Below, in pieces: positions 33,541 to 43,332 of a DNA stretch of 64,000 nt. The stretch lies in assembly GCF_013155295.1 (NCBI RefSeq), contig NZ_JABJXT010000009.1:1-64000 (forward strand), written 5' to 3'. A program made the position numbers and the translations under genes. How positions within the stretch are numbered: the first letter of the stretch is position 1; each line of letters starts with the position of its first letter. The DNA is from Pseudogemmobacter hezensis (lineage in GTDB: Bacteria > Pseudomonadota > Alphaproteobacteria > Rhodobacterales > Rhodobacteraceae). Under the pieces are notes generated by a model, which did not search any database, was not told the DNA's origin, and saw nothing but the letters and a program-made list of their open reading frames with translations.

Positions 33541-34689
33541 TCAGGACGCCAGTGCGACGAGACCCTCTTGCGCCATGTCGTGGCGCTGGCCGTGCTGCTT
33601 TGCAAGCGCTTTGGCCATTTTGCCGCTGGCGATGGGCGCGGCGGGCAACAGGCGGCTGTCTGGCGCCTCGGTCAGGGTAAAGTAGTCGGGCACCAGCTGC
33701 TCCAGCTCGTGACGTGCCGCGTCTGACAGCGATTTTATCGCTTCGGGGCCTGGCAGCAGGGTTTCGGCAGGGGCGCCTTCGGCAAAGACGATCTCATGGC
33801 GCTCGCACAGGAAATGCACATAGGTGACATCTTTTTGCGCCTCGCAGCGCGTGATGCCTGGCCTGCCGACCAGGTGACAGGCGGGCACCAGCACCTCGTC
33901 ACTGTCGCACAGCTCTCTGACACCGGGCCAGGACACCAGAACGCGGTGTTGTTGCGAAACCATCAGCTCTCGGGTCGGCATGCCGTGGCCAAGCGCACCC
34001 GGCGCGATGCGGATCGGGCGCAGCCGCTCATCCGCGATCTGGCGTGCCAGGCTGATCCGCTGCGTATTGTGCCACAGCACGCGCGCAATCCCGTCACGGG
34101 TCATGACCTCATCGCCGGGGCTGAGCTGCTCTGCCGGACGTTCGCCCTGGGGGGTGGCGATCATCGTGCCGGCGCGAAAACAGATCGGCGGCCCGCTAAC
34201 AAGGTCATCGTAACGGACCGTGCCTGAGTAATGCCCGTACAGGTACTCGATCTCATCGCCCGGCGATACATGGACCGTGGTTGCATGGTACAGAGGGCCG
34301 ATCGGGTTATATCCCGGTACAGGACGCCCGTCTTCCCAGGCTTTTCCAGGGATATCGGTGTTGTAGATACGTATCAGATAGACGTAACCAGTCTCGCCTG
34401 TGGTTTTGTTTACAATATCGTATCTCATAATCGACTGGACGACTTTTCGTGTCAGCCCACGGTCGTCAATATCAGCGGCCAGGACCTGCTGCGAAGTGTC
34501 ATAGGTTTCATTGTTACTCGGCAGCCCATTACTTGGGGCCCCGCTCTCGTCGTCGAAAACCGGATCGTCATCAAGCACCTGCATCGTGCGTATTGCAGAT
34601 GAGGCCGAAACTGTAAATTCGCCTGAACCTGTCTGCTGATCGGTGCGGCCGATATCGTGGTTCGAATACACGTTAAAACTGTAAATCAT
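33541..34689 (-). CDS. Hint-domain protein, possible self-cleaving
   Basis: A 382-residue protein. The N-terminal 165 residues are unlike known domains, begin MIYSFNVYSNHDIGRTD, and are rich in Asp, Asn and Thr. A Hint (hedgehog/intein-type) domain starts at Cys170 in ICFRAGTMIATPQGERPAEQLSPGDEVMTRDG. It has the block-B histidine in VSQQHRVLV (His248) and ends near HEIVFAEGAPAETLLPG. Such proteins are common and multi-copy in Rhodobacteraceae and are often predicted to be exported by type I systems; no signal peptide is seen. Autocleavage before Cys170 is possible but unproven. The 5' part and the upstream 200 bases are clearly more AT-rich than the rest of the window, suggesting acquisition. 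Confidence 0.87.
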   Translation of the reverse strand: MIYSFNVYSNHDIGRTDQQTGSGEFTVSASSAIRTMQVLDDDPVFDDESGAPSNGLPSNNETYDTSQQVLAADIDDRGLTRKVVQSIMRYDIVNKTTGETGYVYLIRIYNTDIPGKAWEDGRPVPGYNPIGPLYHATTVHVSPGDEIEYLYGHYSGTVRYDDLVSGPPICFRAGTMIATPQGERPAEQLSPGDEVMTRDGIARVLWHNTQRISLARQIADERLRPIRIAPGALGHGMPTRELMVSQQHRVLVSWPGVRELCDSDEVLVPACHLVGRPGITRCEAQKDVTYVHFLCERHEIVFAEGAPAETLLPGPEAIKSLSDAARHELEQLVPDYFTLTEAPDSRLLPAAPIASGKMAKALAKQHGQRHDMAQEGLVALAS

Positions 34690-34899
34690 TACTTATCTCC
34701 GTGGCAGTCGTCGATTTGCCCGCGTGCCAGAAAAAAGGAAATCACAGCCAGAGAAAATCAGGCTGGTCAAAGCAGTTTCAGGCGCCACCAGGGCATATTC
34801 ATGCAGAATTTACAGCATGAACTGGGCGCAAATCAGGAAACATTCTGGCTATTTTGACACATTGTCGGAGATTTATTAACGATTGCTATGATTGCAGGG

Positions 34900-35763
34900 T
34901 CACAGTTTTGCCTGCTTTTCTTCGGCCTTGGCGCGGTTCCACAGTGCGTCCATCTCAGCCAGATCCGATTGCGCGGGGGCGCGGCCCTCTGCGGCCAGCC
35001 AATCCTCGATCCGGTTGAAGCGGCGGGTGAACTTCTGGTTCGCGGCCCGCAGCGCCGCCTCGGGATCAACCTTCAGATGTCGCGCCAGATTGGCCATGAC
35101 AAAGAAAAGATCACCCATTTCCTCGGCCAGCTCGACCTCGGTCAGGCGGTCGCGGGCCTCGACGACCTCGGCGGCCTCTTCGGTGATCTTGTCCAGAACC
35201 TGGGCTGCATCAGGCCAGTCAAACCCCACCCTTGCGGCGCGGTTTTGCAATTTCACCGCCCGGCTGAGCGCGGGCAGCGCCATGGCCACCCCGTCCAGCA
35301 CCCGGGCCGGGCCGCGTTCGGCGGCTTTCAGCGTCTCCCAGTCCAGGGATTGCTGCGCGACCGATTTGTCGCGGCTTTCATCGCCAAAGACATGCGGGTG
35401 GCGTGAGACCATCTTGTCCGAGATCGCCGCGATCACATCAGGCAGCGCAAAACGCCCGGCCTCTTCGGCGATGCGCGCATGGAACACCACCTGCAACAGC
35501 AGATCCCCCAGTTCCGAGCGCAGCTCGTCCCAGGCCTCGCGCTCGATGGCATCGACCACCTCATGCGCCTCTTCCAGCGTATACTGCGCGATCGAGGCCG
35601 AGGTCTGCTCAATATCCCAGGGGCAGCCGGTTTTGGGATCGCGCAGCGCCGCCATGATGGCCACCAGCCGCGAAAGCCCGGTCTCGGCCGCAGTTTCCGC
35701 CTCAGCCGTATCAGCGGCTGTTTTGTCGCTGTCTGTATCGGGGCGGGTATGGGATAGGGTCAT
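34900..35763 (-). CDS. mazG: Nucleoside triphosphate pyrophosphohydrolase MazG
   Basis: A 287-residue MazG, which hydrolyses NTPs to NMPs and pyrophosphate and moderates ppGpp and damaged nucleotides. Two MazG repeats are visible: the first with CPWDIEQTSASIAQYTLEEAHEVVDAI and ELGDLLLQVVFHARIAEE, the second with KITEEAAEVVEARD and EEMGDLFFVMANLARHLKVDPEAALR. The N-terminus has about 30 extra Ala/Thr/Asp-rich residues. The gene is divergent from the M20 amidohydrolase, with an 88-base gap. Confidence 0.95.
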   Translation of the reverse strand: MTLSHTRPDTDSDKTAADTAEAETAAETGLSRLVAIMAALRDPKTGCPWDIEQTSASIAQYTLEEAHEVVDAIEREAWDELRSELGDLLLQVVFHARIAEEAGRFALPDVIAAISDKMVSRHPHVFGDESRDKSVAQQSLDWETLKAAERGPARVLDGVAMALPALSRAVKLQNRAARVGFDWPDAAQVLDKITEEAAEVVEARDRLTEVELAEEMGDLFFVMANLARHLKVDPEAALRAANQKFTRRFNRIEDWLAAEGRAPAQSDLAEMDALWNRAKAEEKQAKL

Positions 35764-35851
35764 TGCGCACCTCTGCTGAGATAGGCCACATATTGCGGCA
35801 GATGAATCGCCCGGGGGGTCCGGGCCAGACCATATCAGGGATGATCAGCCT

Positions 35852-37012
35852 ATGCCCGTTCTGAACCGTATCGCCTCTTACGCCGGGGAAATGAAGGGCT
35901 GGCGTCACCATCTTCACGCCAATCCCGAGCTGGAGTTTGACTGCCACAAGACCGCGGCCTTCATCGTGGAACGGCTGCGCGAATTCGGCGTCGATGAGAT
36001 CCATGAGGGGATTGCTACCTCGGGCGTGGTGGCGATCATTGACGGGCGTGGTCCGGGGCTGGTGATTGGCCTGCGCGCCGATATGGACGCGCTGCCGATC
36101 ACCGAGATCACCGGCGCCGAACATGCAAGCCAGGTGCCGGGCCGCATGCATGCCTGTGGCCATGACGGCCATGTGACGATGCTGCTGGGCGCGGCGAAAT
36201 ACCTGACCGAGACCCGCAATTTCACCGGCAGCGTGGCGCTGATCTTCCAGCCCGCCGAGGAAGAGGGCGGCGGCGGCGAGGTCATGGTGCGCGAGGGCAT
36301 CATGGACCGCTTCAACATCGCCCGCGTCTTTGGCATCCATAATGCGCCGAACCTGCCGCTGGGCCATTTCCAGACCACGCCAGGGCCGATCATGGCCTCG
36401 GTCGATACGGCCTATGTCACGGTCACGGGGCTTGGCGGTCACGCCGCGACGCCGCATGAATGCGTCGATCCGGTGGTGGCGATTGTGGCTATGGTGCAGG
36501 CGCTGCAGACCATCATCCCGCGCAATGTCTATGCGCTGGATGAGGCGATCCTGTCGGTCACGATGATCCACACCGGCTCGGCCTCGAATATCATCCCCGA
36601 GGATGGCACCTTTGCCGCGACCATCCGCGCCTTCCGCCCCGATGTGCGCGAGCTGCTGAAAAAGCGCTTCCATGAGATTGTCGAGGGCACGGCGGCGGCC
36701 TTTGGCGTCAAGGCTGCGATCACCTATGAATGGGGCTATCCGGCGACCATCAATGACGAGAAGGAAACCGGATTTGCCGCAGCTGTGGCGCGGGAAATCT
36801 CGGGCGATCAGGCGGTGAATGACACCTCAAACCGTGAGATGGGGTCCGAGGATTTCTCTTACATGCTTGAGGCGCGGCCGGGGTCTTACCTCTTCCTTGG
36901 CATCGGGCCGGGGGCGGGGCTGCACCATGCCGCCTATGACTTCAACGATGAGGCCGCGCCCTATGGGGCAAGCTTCCTCGCCCGTCTGGTCGAGCGCGCG
37001 CAGCCGCTGTAA
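35852..37012 (+). CDS. M20 amidohydrolase (hippurate hydrolase/aminoacylase-like)
   Basis: A 386-residue metallopeptidase-fold amidohydrolase. Markers are WRHHLHANPELEFDCHKTAAF, GLRADMDALPI, the metal ligand block MHACGHDGHVTMLLGAAKYL, FQPAEEEGGGGEVMV and, near the C-terminus, MGSEDFSYMLEARPGSYLFLG. These fit the HipO/AbgB/IAA-amino acid hydrolase group, which removes acyl groups from amino acids. The exact substrate is unknown. It lies 11 bases upstream of a secreted DUF6636 gene. Confidence 0.92.
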   Translation: MPVLNRIASYAGEMKGWRHHLHANPELEFDCHKTAAFIVERLREFGVDEIHEGIATSGVVAIIDGRGPGLVIGLRADMDALPITEITGAEHASQVPGRMHACGHDGHVTMLLGAAKYLTETRNFTGSVALIFQPAEEEGGGGEVMVREGIMDRFNIARVFGIHNAPNLPLGHFQTTPGPIMASVDTAYVTVTGLGGHAATPHECVDPVVAIVAMVQALQTIIPRNVYALDEAILSVTMIHTGSASNIIPEDGTFAATIRAFRPDVRELLKKRFHEIVEGTAAAFGVKAAITYEWGYPATINDEKETGFAAAVAREISGDQAVNDTSNREMGSEDFSYMLEARPGSYLFLGIGPGAGLHHAAYDFNDEAAPYGASFLARLVERAQPL

Positions 37013-37023
37013 GCGGAACAGAA

Positions 37024-37494
37024 ATGTCAGGAAAGGGGTGTAACATCTTGCCGATAAACGGATATTCGATTTTTCTGGCGGCGGCTTTGGCTGCTGCGCC
37101 CCTTTTCGCCACTTCGGCCCGGGCCGATGACAGCGATTTCTTCCTCAGCCCCACAGGCAATATCCATTGCCTCTATGATGACGGCGATTATGGCGATCAG
37201 AAACAGTCGCCATGGCTGCGCTGCGATATGGTGCAGGCCACCCAGACCTATACAACCCCGCCTGAGGGCTGCGATCTGGACTGGGGCACATCTTTCTATG
37301 TCGGTGACACGGGTCGGGCCGGGCTGACCTGCCACGGCGATACGATCCAGAACCCGAACGGCCGGGTGCTGCCCTACGGCGAAAGCATCACCTTCGACAC
37401 CATCCGCTGCAAATCAGAGCGCAGCGGCGTCACCTGCCGCAACCTTGATGGCCATGGCTTTACCCTGTCACGGGCAAAGCAAAAGCTGTTCTGA
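37024..37494 (+). CDS. Secreted DUF6636 domain protein
   Basis: A 156-residue exported protein with a signal peptide (FLAAALAAAPLFATSARADD). The mature domain fits the cysteine-containing DUF6636 family: FFLSPTGNIHCLYDDG, WLRCDM, PEGCDLDWGTSFYVG, GLTCHGDTI, IRCKSERSGVTCRNLDGHGFTLSRAK. The six conserved cysteines probably form disulfides in the periplasm. The function is unknown. It follows the M20 amidohydrolase closely and precedes prfA by 51 bases. Confidence 0.87.
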   Translation: MSGKGCNILPINGYSIFLAAALAAAPLFATSARADDSDFFLSPTGNIHCLYDDGDYGDQKQSPWLRCDMVQATQTYTTPPEGCDLDWGTSFYVGDTGRAGLTCHGDTIQNPNGRVLPYGESITFDTIRCKSERSGVTCRNLDGHGFTLSRAKQKLF

Positions 37495-37545
37495 GGCAGG
37501 CAGATCCCCTTGACCGCAGGCCCACATCACGGCAGGGGTTGATCC

Positions 37546-38601
37546 ATGCTGCCAATGGACAAACTCGCCCGCATCACCCAGCGTTTCGAATATGTCGAGG
37601 CGCGTCTGAACGCAGGCGCCTCTGCCGCCGAGATCGCGGGGCTCAGCCGCGAATATTCCGATCTGAAATCCGTCGTCGCCGGGATTGAGGCCTGGCATCG
37701 CGCCAGCCAGGATCTGACCGACGCCGAGGCGATGCTGGCGGATCCCGAAATGCGGGCGCTGGCCGAGGAAGAGCTGCCCCGCCTGCGGGCCCTGCTGCCA
37801 GAGATGGAGCATCAGCTGCGCTTAGCGCTTTTGCCCAAAGATGCCGCAGATGAGCGCGCCGCGATCCTGGAGATCCGGCCCGGCACAGGCGGCGAAGAGG
37901 CCAGCCTTTTCGCGGGCGATCTGGCGCGGATGTATCAGCGCTATGCCGAGGGCCAGGGCTGGCGCTTTGAGGTGCTGGAAAGCCAGCTTTCCGATCTGGG
38001 GGGCGTGAAGGAATTCACCGCCCATATTCAGGGCGCGGGCGTCTATGCGCGCCTCAAATACGAATCGGGCGTCCACCGTGTGCAGCGGGTGCCAGAGACC
38101 GAGGCCGGCGGGCGCATCCATACCTCTGCCGCGACCGTTGCCGTGCTGCCAGAGGCCGAAGAGGTCGATATCGACATCCCCGCCAGCGACATCCGAATTG
38201 ATACGATGCGGGCCTCGGGCGCGGGCGGCCAGCATGTGAACACCACCGACTCGGCGGTCAGGATCACCCATATTCCCACGGGGATCATCGTCACCTCATC
38301 CGAGAAGTCGCAGCACCAGAACCGCGCCAATGCCATGGCGGTGCTGCGGGCCCGGCTTTATGAGCGCGAGCGTGACCGTCTTGACGCCGAACGCGCGGCG
38401 GATCGGAAATCCCAGGTCGGCTCTGGCGACAGGTCTGGACGGATCCGCACCTATAACTTCCCGCAAGGAAGGATGACCGACCACCGCATCAACCTGACGC
38501 TTTATGCGCTGACGCAGATCATCCAGGGCGACCTGGGTGAGGTGATCGACGCGCTGATCGCCCATGACCAGGCCGCACGCCTGGCCGAGGAAGGGCTATG
38601 A
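37546..38601 (+). CDS. prfA: Peptide chain release factor 1
   Basis: A 351-residue RF1 that reads UAA and UAG and triggers peptide release. The codon-recognition tripeptide region is [17 protein letters not shown] and the catalytic GGQ is residues 227–229 ([15 protein letters not shown]). The N-terminal helical domain and the C-terminal [13 protein letters not shown] segment fit the family. ATG 37546 or the one three codons later ([11 protein letters not shown]) could be the start; the latter matches many homologues. It overlaps prmC by four bases, the common prfA–prmC pair. Confidence 0.97.
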   Translation: MLPMDKLARITQRFEYVEARLNAGASAAEIAGLSREYSDLKSVVAGIEAWHRASQDLTDAEAMLADPEMRALAEEELPRLRALLPEMEHQLRLALLPKDAADERAAILEIRPGTGGEEASLFAGDLARMYQRYAEGQGWRFEVLESQLSDLGGVKEFTAHIQGAGVYARLKYESGVHRVQRVPETEAGGRIHTSAATVAVLPEAEEVDIDIPASDIRIDTMRASGAGGQHVNTTDSAVRITHIPTGIIVTSSEKSQHQNRANAMAVLRARLYERERDRLDAERAADRKSQVGSGDRSGRIRTYNFPQGRMTDHRINLTLYALTQIIQGDLGEVIDALIAHDQAARLAEEGL

Positions 38602-39425
38602 GCGCGAAACTGGCGCTGATCCCGGCCATCGCCCGCCTGAGGGATGCAGGCGTCGAGGATCCGGCCCGCGATGCGCGGATCCTGCTGGCCCATGCGATGG
38701 GCATCGGGGCGGATCGGCTGACGCTGCATCTGACCGACCCGCTGCAGGCACCTGCTGCCGCCCGGTTTGAGGCGGCGATCGCGGATCGCGCCGCCCGCCG
38801 CCCGGTCTCTCAGATCATCGGCAGCCGGCTGTTCTATGGGCGGCGTTTCATCGTGACCGCCGACACGCTGGACCCGCGCCCCGAGACTGAAATCCTGATC
38901 GAAGAGGCGTTACGCGCCCCCTTTGACACCGTGCTTGATATTGGCACCGGCACCGGGGCGATCCTGCTGACCCTTTTGGCCGAACGCCCGCAGGCCCAGG
39001 GCATGGGCTCTGACCTTTCGGCGGCGGCGCTGGCTGTGGCGGGCCGCAATGCCGGGGCGCTGGACCTTTCGCCCCGCGCCCGGTTTCAGCAGACCAGCTG
39101 GCTTGAGGGCGTCAGCGGGCGCTTTGATCTGATCGTCTCGAACCCGCCCTATATCGCGCTTGCGGAAATGGCCGGGCTTGAGCCCGAGGTCCGCGAGCAC
39201 GAGCCGCATCTGGCGCTGACCGACGGGGCTGACGGGCTGACCGCCTACCGCGAGATCACCGCCCAGGCCCCCGAACATCTGGCCCCGGGCGGGCGGCTGA
39301 TCTTTGAGATCGGCTTTGCCCAGGGCCAGGCTGTTGCGTGGCTGATGGCAGATGCGGGGCTGCGCGATATCCGGGTGATTGCCGATCTTGCCGGGCATGA
39401 CCGGGTGGTCTGCGGCTGTCTTTAA
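38598..39425 (+). CDS. prmC: Release-factor glutamine methyltransferase PrmC
   Basis: A 275-residue SAM-dependent enzyme that methylates the glutamine of the GGQ motif in RF1 and RF2. The SAM-binding region reads [20 protein letters not shown] and the catalytic NPPY motif is residues 182–185 ([13 protein letters not shown]). The N-terminal helical domain includes [12 protein letters not shown], and [27 protein letters not shown] precedes the SAM fold. The substrate gene prfA is directly upstream with an ATGA overlap. Confidence 0.96.
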   Translation: MSAKLALIPAIARLRDAGVEDPARDARILLAHAMGIGADRLTLHLTDPLQAPAAARFEAAIADRAARRPVSQIIGSRLFYGRRFIVTADTLDPRPETEILIEEALRAPFDTVLDIGTGTGAILLTLLAERPQAQGMGSDLSAAALAVAGRNAGALDLSPRARFQQTSWLEGVSGRFDLIVSNPPYIALAEMAGLEPEVREHEPHLALTDGADGLTAYREITAQAPEHLAPGGRLIFEIGFAQGQAVAWLMADAGLRDIRVIADLAGHDRVVCGCL

Positions 39426-39688
39426 GCCCGATGACTGCTGGGTTTTCACCCATTGAATCCGGCAAAACCGCAACTATATGCAAATTCTGTGTAAAAACAC
39501 CGCCGCTGGCAGCACGTTCAGGCAGAATCATCTTGCCAGCCTGTCGCCTGCGTGGTTTAGCAGACGAATGTGGAGGATTTAGCGCGCAACGTGCTGTCCC
39601 TGCAAAAACCCGATCCCGCCCCAATCTCTTTTTGTCGCCTGAAGCGGCACTGATGGGGGCCACGGTGATCCCTGGATATTAGGCAAAG

Positions 39689-40738
39689 ATGCGCTCTTCC
39701 AAGAAACGCTCGCGTTCCAGTCAGAACCGCCCGCGCTCGCTCGGCAATATCGTCAATCGTGTGTTCGATTCGTCGGGGCCAGAGGGTAAGGTGCGCGGGA
39801 CGCCGCAGCAGATTATCGAGAAATACCAGACGCTGGCGCGTGACGCCCAGCTGTCGAACGACCGCGTGGCAGCAGAGAATTTCCTCCAGCATGCCGAGCA
39901 TTACACCCGCATGCTGGCCGAGGCGCAGCGTGAACTGGCAGCCGAGCAGGAAGCTCGGCAGCAGCAATATCAAAACAGCAACCAGAATGGCGGCCAGAAC
40001 TCTGGCAATCCGCAGTCTGGCAATCCGCAGTCTGGAAATCCGAACTCTGGTAACCAGAACGCGGGCAACCAGAATGGCGGCAATCAAAACGGTGGCAATC
40101 AAAACGGTGGCGGCCGCGACTATCGTGAGCGCAACGAGCACCGCAATGATCGGGGCGACCGCAATGATCGGAGCGACCGTGGTGACCGCGCCGACCGGGG
40201 CGAGCGCAACGACCGGGGCGAGCGCGAAAACCGCAATGATCAGCGCCCGCCACGCGATGAGAACCGCCAGCCCGCAGCCGCTCAGGTGATTGATTTCGGC
40301 GGCGAGACCAGCGGCCTTGTCGATCTGCCAGAGAGCAATCAGCCCGAAAGCAGGGCGACCGGGGCCCGCAGCAGTGCTGAGGATGCAGCGGATACGCCGC
40401 TTTTCGCATCGGCCCGCAATGAGACAGAGGCGGATGGCGCCGTGACAGAAGCAGCGGCGGCGCCTGCTGCCCGTGCACGCAATACCCGTGCACCGCGTCG
40501 TGAAAGCGGTGCGGATGCGGGCGCGACCGGGAATGCCGATGGTGCGAAAGCCCCGCGCAATCAGATCCGCCAGCCGCGCCGCGATGCTGCGGCAGCCGAA
40601 GCCACGGGCGAGGGCGAAGGCCCTGGCGAAGCCGGTGTCGCATCGGCTGATGAGGCGCCAAAGCCCCGTCGTCAAAGCCGCGCGCGTAAGGCCGATGTTG
40701 CGGCTGACAGCAATGGTGCCCCTGAGGCGGCCGAGTAA
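39689..40738 (+). CDS. DUF4167 protein with Q/N-rich and charged repeat region
   Basis: A 349-residue, mostly disordered protein. The N-terminal 75 residues are the conserved DUF4167 domain (SSQNRPRSLGNIVNRVFDSSGPEGKVRGTP, then IIEKYQTLARDAQLSNDRVAAENFLQHAEHYTRML). From about 90 to 135 the chain is almost only Asn, Gln, Gly and Ser in short repeats. From 136 to 195 it is Arg/Asp/Asn/Glu-rich (RND, RGD and DRG dipeptide-like units). The rest is Ala- and Arg-rich. A nucleic-acid-binding or condensate-forming role is an inference from composition. The ATG at 39689 matches the family start. A terminator follows. Confidence 0.9.
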   Translation: MRSSKKRSRSSQNRPRSLGNIVNRVFDSSGPEGKVRGTPQQIIEKYQTLARDAQLSNDRVAAENFLQHAEHYTRMLAEAQRELAAEQEARQQQYQNSNQNGGQNSGNPQSGNPQSGNPNSGNQNAGNQNGGNQNGGNQNGGGRDYRERNEHRNDRGDRNDRSDRGDRADRGERNDRGERENRNDQRPPRDENRQPAAAQVIDFGGETSGLVDLPESNQPESRATGARSSAEDAADTPLFASARNETEADGAVTEAAAAPAARARNTRAPRRESGADAGATGNADGAKAPRNQIRQPRRDAAAAEATGEGEGPGEAGVASADEAPKPRRQSRARKADVAADSNGAPEAAE

Positions 40739-40864
40739 GCGGGGCCAATGCGGGCCGGATGGATTGATCATCCTGGCCCGTCTGCCCTGGCGGCCTGGTC
40801 CCTGGCGGCCTGGATCGCGTGCCACGCGTGATAAGCCTGAGATAAGTTCAGACGTGATACATTC

Positions 40865-40894
40865 AAAAGCCGCCCGGTTCGGGGCGGCTTTTTT
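40865..40894. terminator. Bidirectional intrinsic terminator between DUF4167 and ksgA
   Basis: An 11-bp stem, AAAAGCCGCCC pairing with GGGCGGCTTTT, encloses a six-base loop and ends in TTTTTT on the plus strand. On the minus strand the AAAA at the left end gives a T-tract, so it can also stop ksgA transcription, which ends 48 bases away. Confidence 0.88.
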
Positions 40895-40941
40895 CGCAAC
40901 TGTGCCTGGTGGCGGTGGAGGGCCGGCCCCGCTTTGCGGCC

Positions 40942-41787
40942 TCAGGGGGCCTCGGCCAGATTGCGGGCGAGGGCGCAGAACTGCTCCAGTCCGATTTCCT
41001 CGGCCCGTGCCGTGGGCGCGATGCCTACGGCCTCCAGACGCGCCTCGATATCGGGGCCCAGGCCTTTCAGCGATGAACGCAGCATCTTGCGGCGCTGACC
41101 AAAGGCCATCGTCGTCACCCGGTTCAGCACCTTGCCATCGGCAGGAAAGCGCGGCTCTTCCAGCCGGGTCAGATGCACCACGGCAGAATGCACCTTGGGC
41201 GCGGGCGTAAAGGCCTCGGGCGGCAGCGACATCACGATCCGCGCATCGGCCCGCCAATGAACCAGCAGCGCCAGCCGCCCATAGTGATCACTGCCCGGCT
41301 TTGCGATGATCCGCTCGGCCACTTCTTTCTGGAACATCAGCGTCAGGCTCTGCCAGAAGGGGGGCCAGATCGTCGGCGAAAGCCAGCGGATCAGCAGTTC
41401 CGTCCCCACATTATAGGGCAGGTTTGACACGATTTTGACCGGAGGCGTCAGATGCGCCGCCATATCCAGTTCAAGCGCGTCGCCCTGCAACACGCTGAGG
41501 CGGCCGGGATAGGCCTCGGCGATTTCCTGCAGCGCGGGCAGCGCCCTTGGGTCTTTCTCGACCGCAACCACGCGCCGCGCACCTTCGGCCAATAGGCCGC
41601 GCGTCAGCCCGCCGGGGCCAGGCCCGACCTCAAGCACGTCAGAGCCGCTCAGATCACCGGCCGAGCGGGCGATCTTTGAGGTCAGGTTCAGATCGAGCAG
41701 AAAATTCTGCCCCAGCTGCTTTTTGGCGACCAGATCATGCGCCCGGATCACCTCACGCAGAGGCGGCAGCCCGTCGATTGTTGCCAT
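40942..41787 (-). CDS. rsmA: 16S rRNA adenine dimethyltransferase KsgA
   Basis: A 281-residue methyltransferase that dimethylates two adjacent adenines near the 3' end of 16S rRNA. Motifs: [11 protein letters not shown] (22–32), SAM-binding [16 protein letters not shown] (51–66), the catalytic NLPYNVGT (122–129), and the C-terminal [15 protein letters not shown]. The ATG at 41787 follows CAGGAGG. It is the last gene of the minus-strand lptF–lptG–lptD–surA–ksgA run, 35 bases after surA. In relatives pdxA often lies between surA and ksgA; it is missing here. Confidence 0.96.
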   Translation of the reverse strand: MATIDGLPPLREVIRAHDLVAKKQLGQNFLLDLNLTSKIARSAGDLSGSDVLEVGPGPGGLTRGLLAEGARRVVAVEKDPRALPALQEIAEAYPGRLSVLQGDALELDMAAHLTPPVKIVSNLPYNVGTELLIRWLSPTIWPPFWQSLTLMFQKEVAERIIAKPGSDHYGRLALLVHWRADARIVMSLPPEAFTPAPKVHSAVVHLTRLEEPRFPADGKVLNRVTTMAFGQRRKMLRSSLKGLGPDIEARLEAVGIAPTARAEEIGLEQFCALARNLAEAP

Positions 41788-41822
41788 GAAACACCTCCTG
41801 CAGAGTTGCGCGGCGGCAGGGG

Positions 41823-43124
41823 TCAGGGGTGGCGGATGATCGCGGCGTGGCGCATTTCCTCGAGATAATTCTCGGCCAGACCATCCAGCTTCTGGTTCAT
41901 GACGATCTCTTTGACGCGGTCGCGGTTCGGGGGCGGATCCATGATCGGCTCGCGCTTGCAAAGCATGATCAGCCTGCGCCAGCCATCCCCGCGCGAGGTC
42001 GTGGTGAACTCGCCGATATCCAGTTTGGACAGCGCGATAGCCACATCCTGGGGCAGCTCTGAGACGGGCTGTTCCTTGACCGTCATATTGGCGGGCGGCA
42101 GGTTTTTCACCAGCGCGTAAAGATCATTGCAGCTGTCGGTGCCGGCGCTGATCCGGCCCAGCTCTTCGGGGGTGTCGGGGAACAGAAGATTGGCCCATTC
42201 GACCTTAACGCTGATCGGCGCGGCCTTTTCATCCATGGCAATCGCGCGCAGCTGGAACAGAACCACCGCGCCCGGCACCGCAATCGGGGCCGAGGTCTGG
42301 CCGGGCGACAGCGCCAGCAGCTGGGTGGCAATCGGGCCGGGCAGGTTGGAAAGCTGCAGCCACTCGGGCACCCGGCCGCCATTCGGCGCGGTAGGCGCGG
42401 CGGAATAGTTGCGGGCGGCGGCGGCAAAAGCGCCCTCGCTGCGCAGATCCTGCGACAGGCGCTGCGCCTGCGCCATTGCGGCGTCTTCGTTGCCGGGTTC
42501 GGCCGGGATCACCAGCTCTGAGACCTGCACCTTCATCGCCTTTGGACGGGTGCTGGCGGCCAGGTATTTGTCGACATCCGCCTCTGAGGCAGGGACGCGG
42601 TTCGAGAAACGATCCCGCACGATCTTGCGCCAGACTGCGCCCGCCTGGACGAAATCACGATAGGTTTCGGCCGAGATCCCGGCCTTTTGCAACTCGCCGA
42701 CCAGCTGATCGGCGGTCATGCTTGCGCGGCCTGCGAATTCTTCCATGCCTGCGGTCAGCTCTTCTGGCGTCAGCTTCACGCCCAGCCGCTTTGCCTCGCT
42801 CATGCGCAGACGGTCGTCGATCAGCGATTTCAGCGCCTCGGCCTCGGGGTCGCCGGGGGCGTTCAGCACCTGCATGAAGCGGGCACGCTGCTGCACCTCA
42901 AACTCGGTGATCACCTGGTCATTGACATAGACGCGCGGCGCGAAAAGGTTCTGCGCCATCGCAGGCGGGGCGCTCAGCGCCAGCATGGGCAGGCCGGGCG
43001 CGGCCGCCGTCATTCCGGCCAGGGCCAGCGCAAGGATCTGCATCCGCAGGGGCTGCGCTTTTGCGGCCCGCGCTTTGATCATGCGGCGATCCGCGTTGCG
43101 CGAAGTTTTATCAGCTTTTGCCAT
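41823..43124 (-). CDS. surA: Periplasmic peptidyl-prolyl isomerase/chaperone SurA
   Basis: A protein of about 433 residues with a long basic N-region and a signal segment ([33 protein letters not shown]). The SurA N-terminal domain follows ([25 protein letters not shown], then [34 protein letters not shown]). Two parvulin-like regions come after it: one with [30 protein letters not shown], and a second degenerate one. SurA helps fold outer-membrane proteins such as LptD, whose gene is just upstream. The start is uncertain; ATG 43124 is chosen, with ATG 43160 and a later one (MIKARAAK) as alternatives. Confidence 0.9.
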   Translation of the reverse strand: MAKADKTSRNADRRMIKARAAKAQPLRMQILALALAGMTAAAPGLPMLALSAPPAMAQNLFAPRVYVNDQVITEFEVQQRARFMQVLNAPGDPEAEALKSLIDDRLRMSEAKRLGVKLTPEELTAGMEEFAGRASMTADQLVGELQKAGISAETYRDFVQAGAVWRKIVRDRFSNRVPASEADVDKYLAASTRPKAMKVQVSELVIPAEPGNEDAAMAQAQRLSQDLRSEGAFAAAARNYSAAPTAPNGGRVPEWLQLSNLPGPIATQLLALSPGQTSAPIAVPGAVVLFQLRAIAMDEKAAPISVKVEWANLLFPDTPEELGRISAGTDSCNDLYALVKNLPPANMTVKEQPVSELPQDVAIALSKLDIGEFTTTSRGDGWRRLIMLCKREPIMDPPPNRDRVKEIVMNQKLDGLAENYLEEMRHAAIIRHP

Positions 43125-43332
43125 CTGTCTGACCGTCTGCCCGTATAAGTGCTGTCGCATAAGTTCTGTCGTATTCCTGCCGTCTATGCCTGCCATTCCC
43201 ACAGGCCCGGTGCAAGGGCCAGGCGCTGATGCAGGCCGGGATCGGCAATCGTCGTCCTTGTTCACTCTGGCCCATTCGTTTCGGTTTGGCCCGTCTGGTC
43301 TGATCCGCCGCATCGCACAGGCGAATACACCC

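Noticed and set aside
40010-40110. Regular short repeats that might suggest a CRISPR array
   Set aside because: The unit is 12–15 bp, has no spacers of constant length, lies inside the DUF4167 coding frame and encodes Asn/Gly/Gln repeats.
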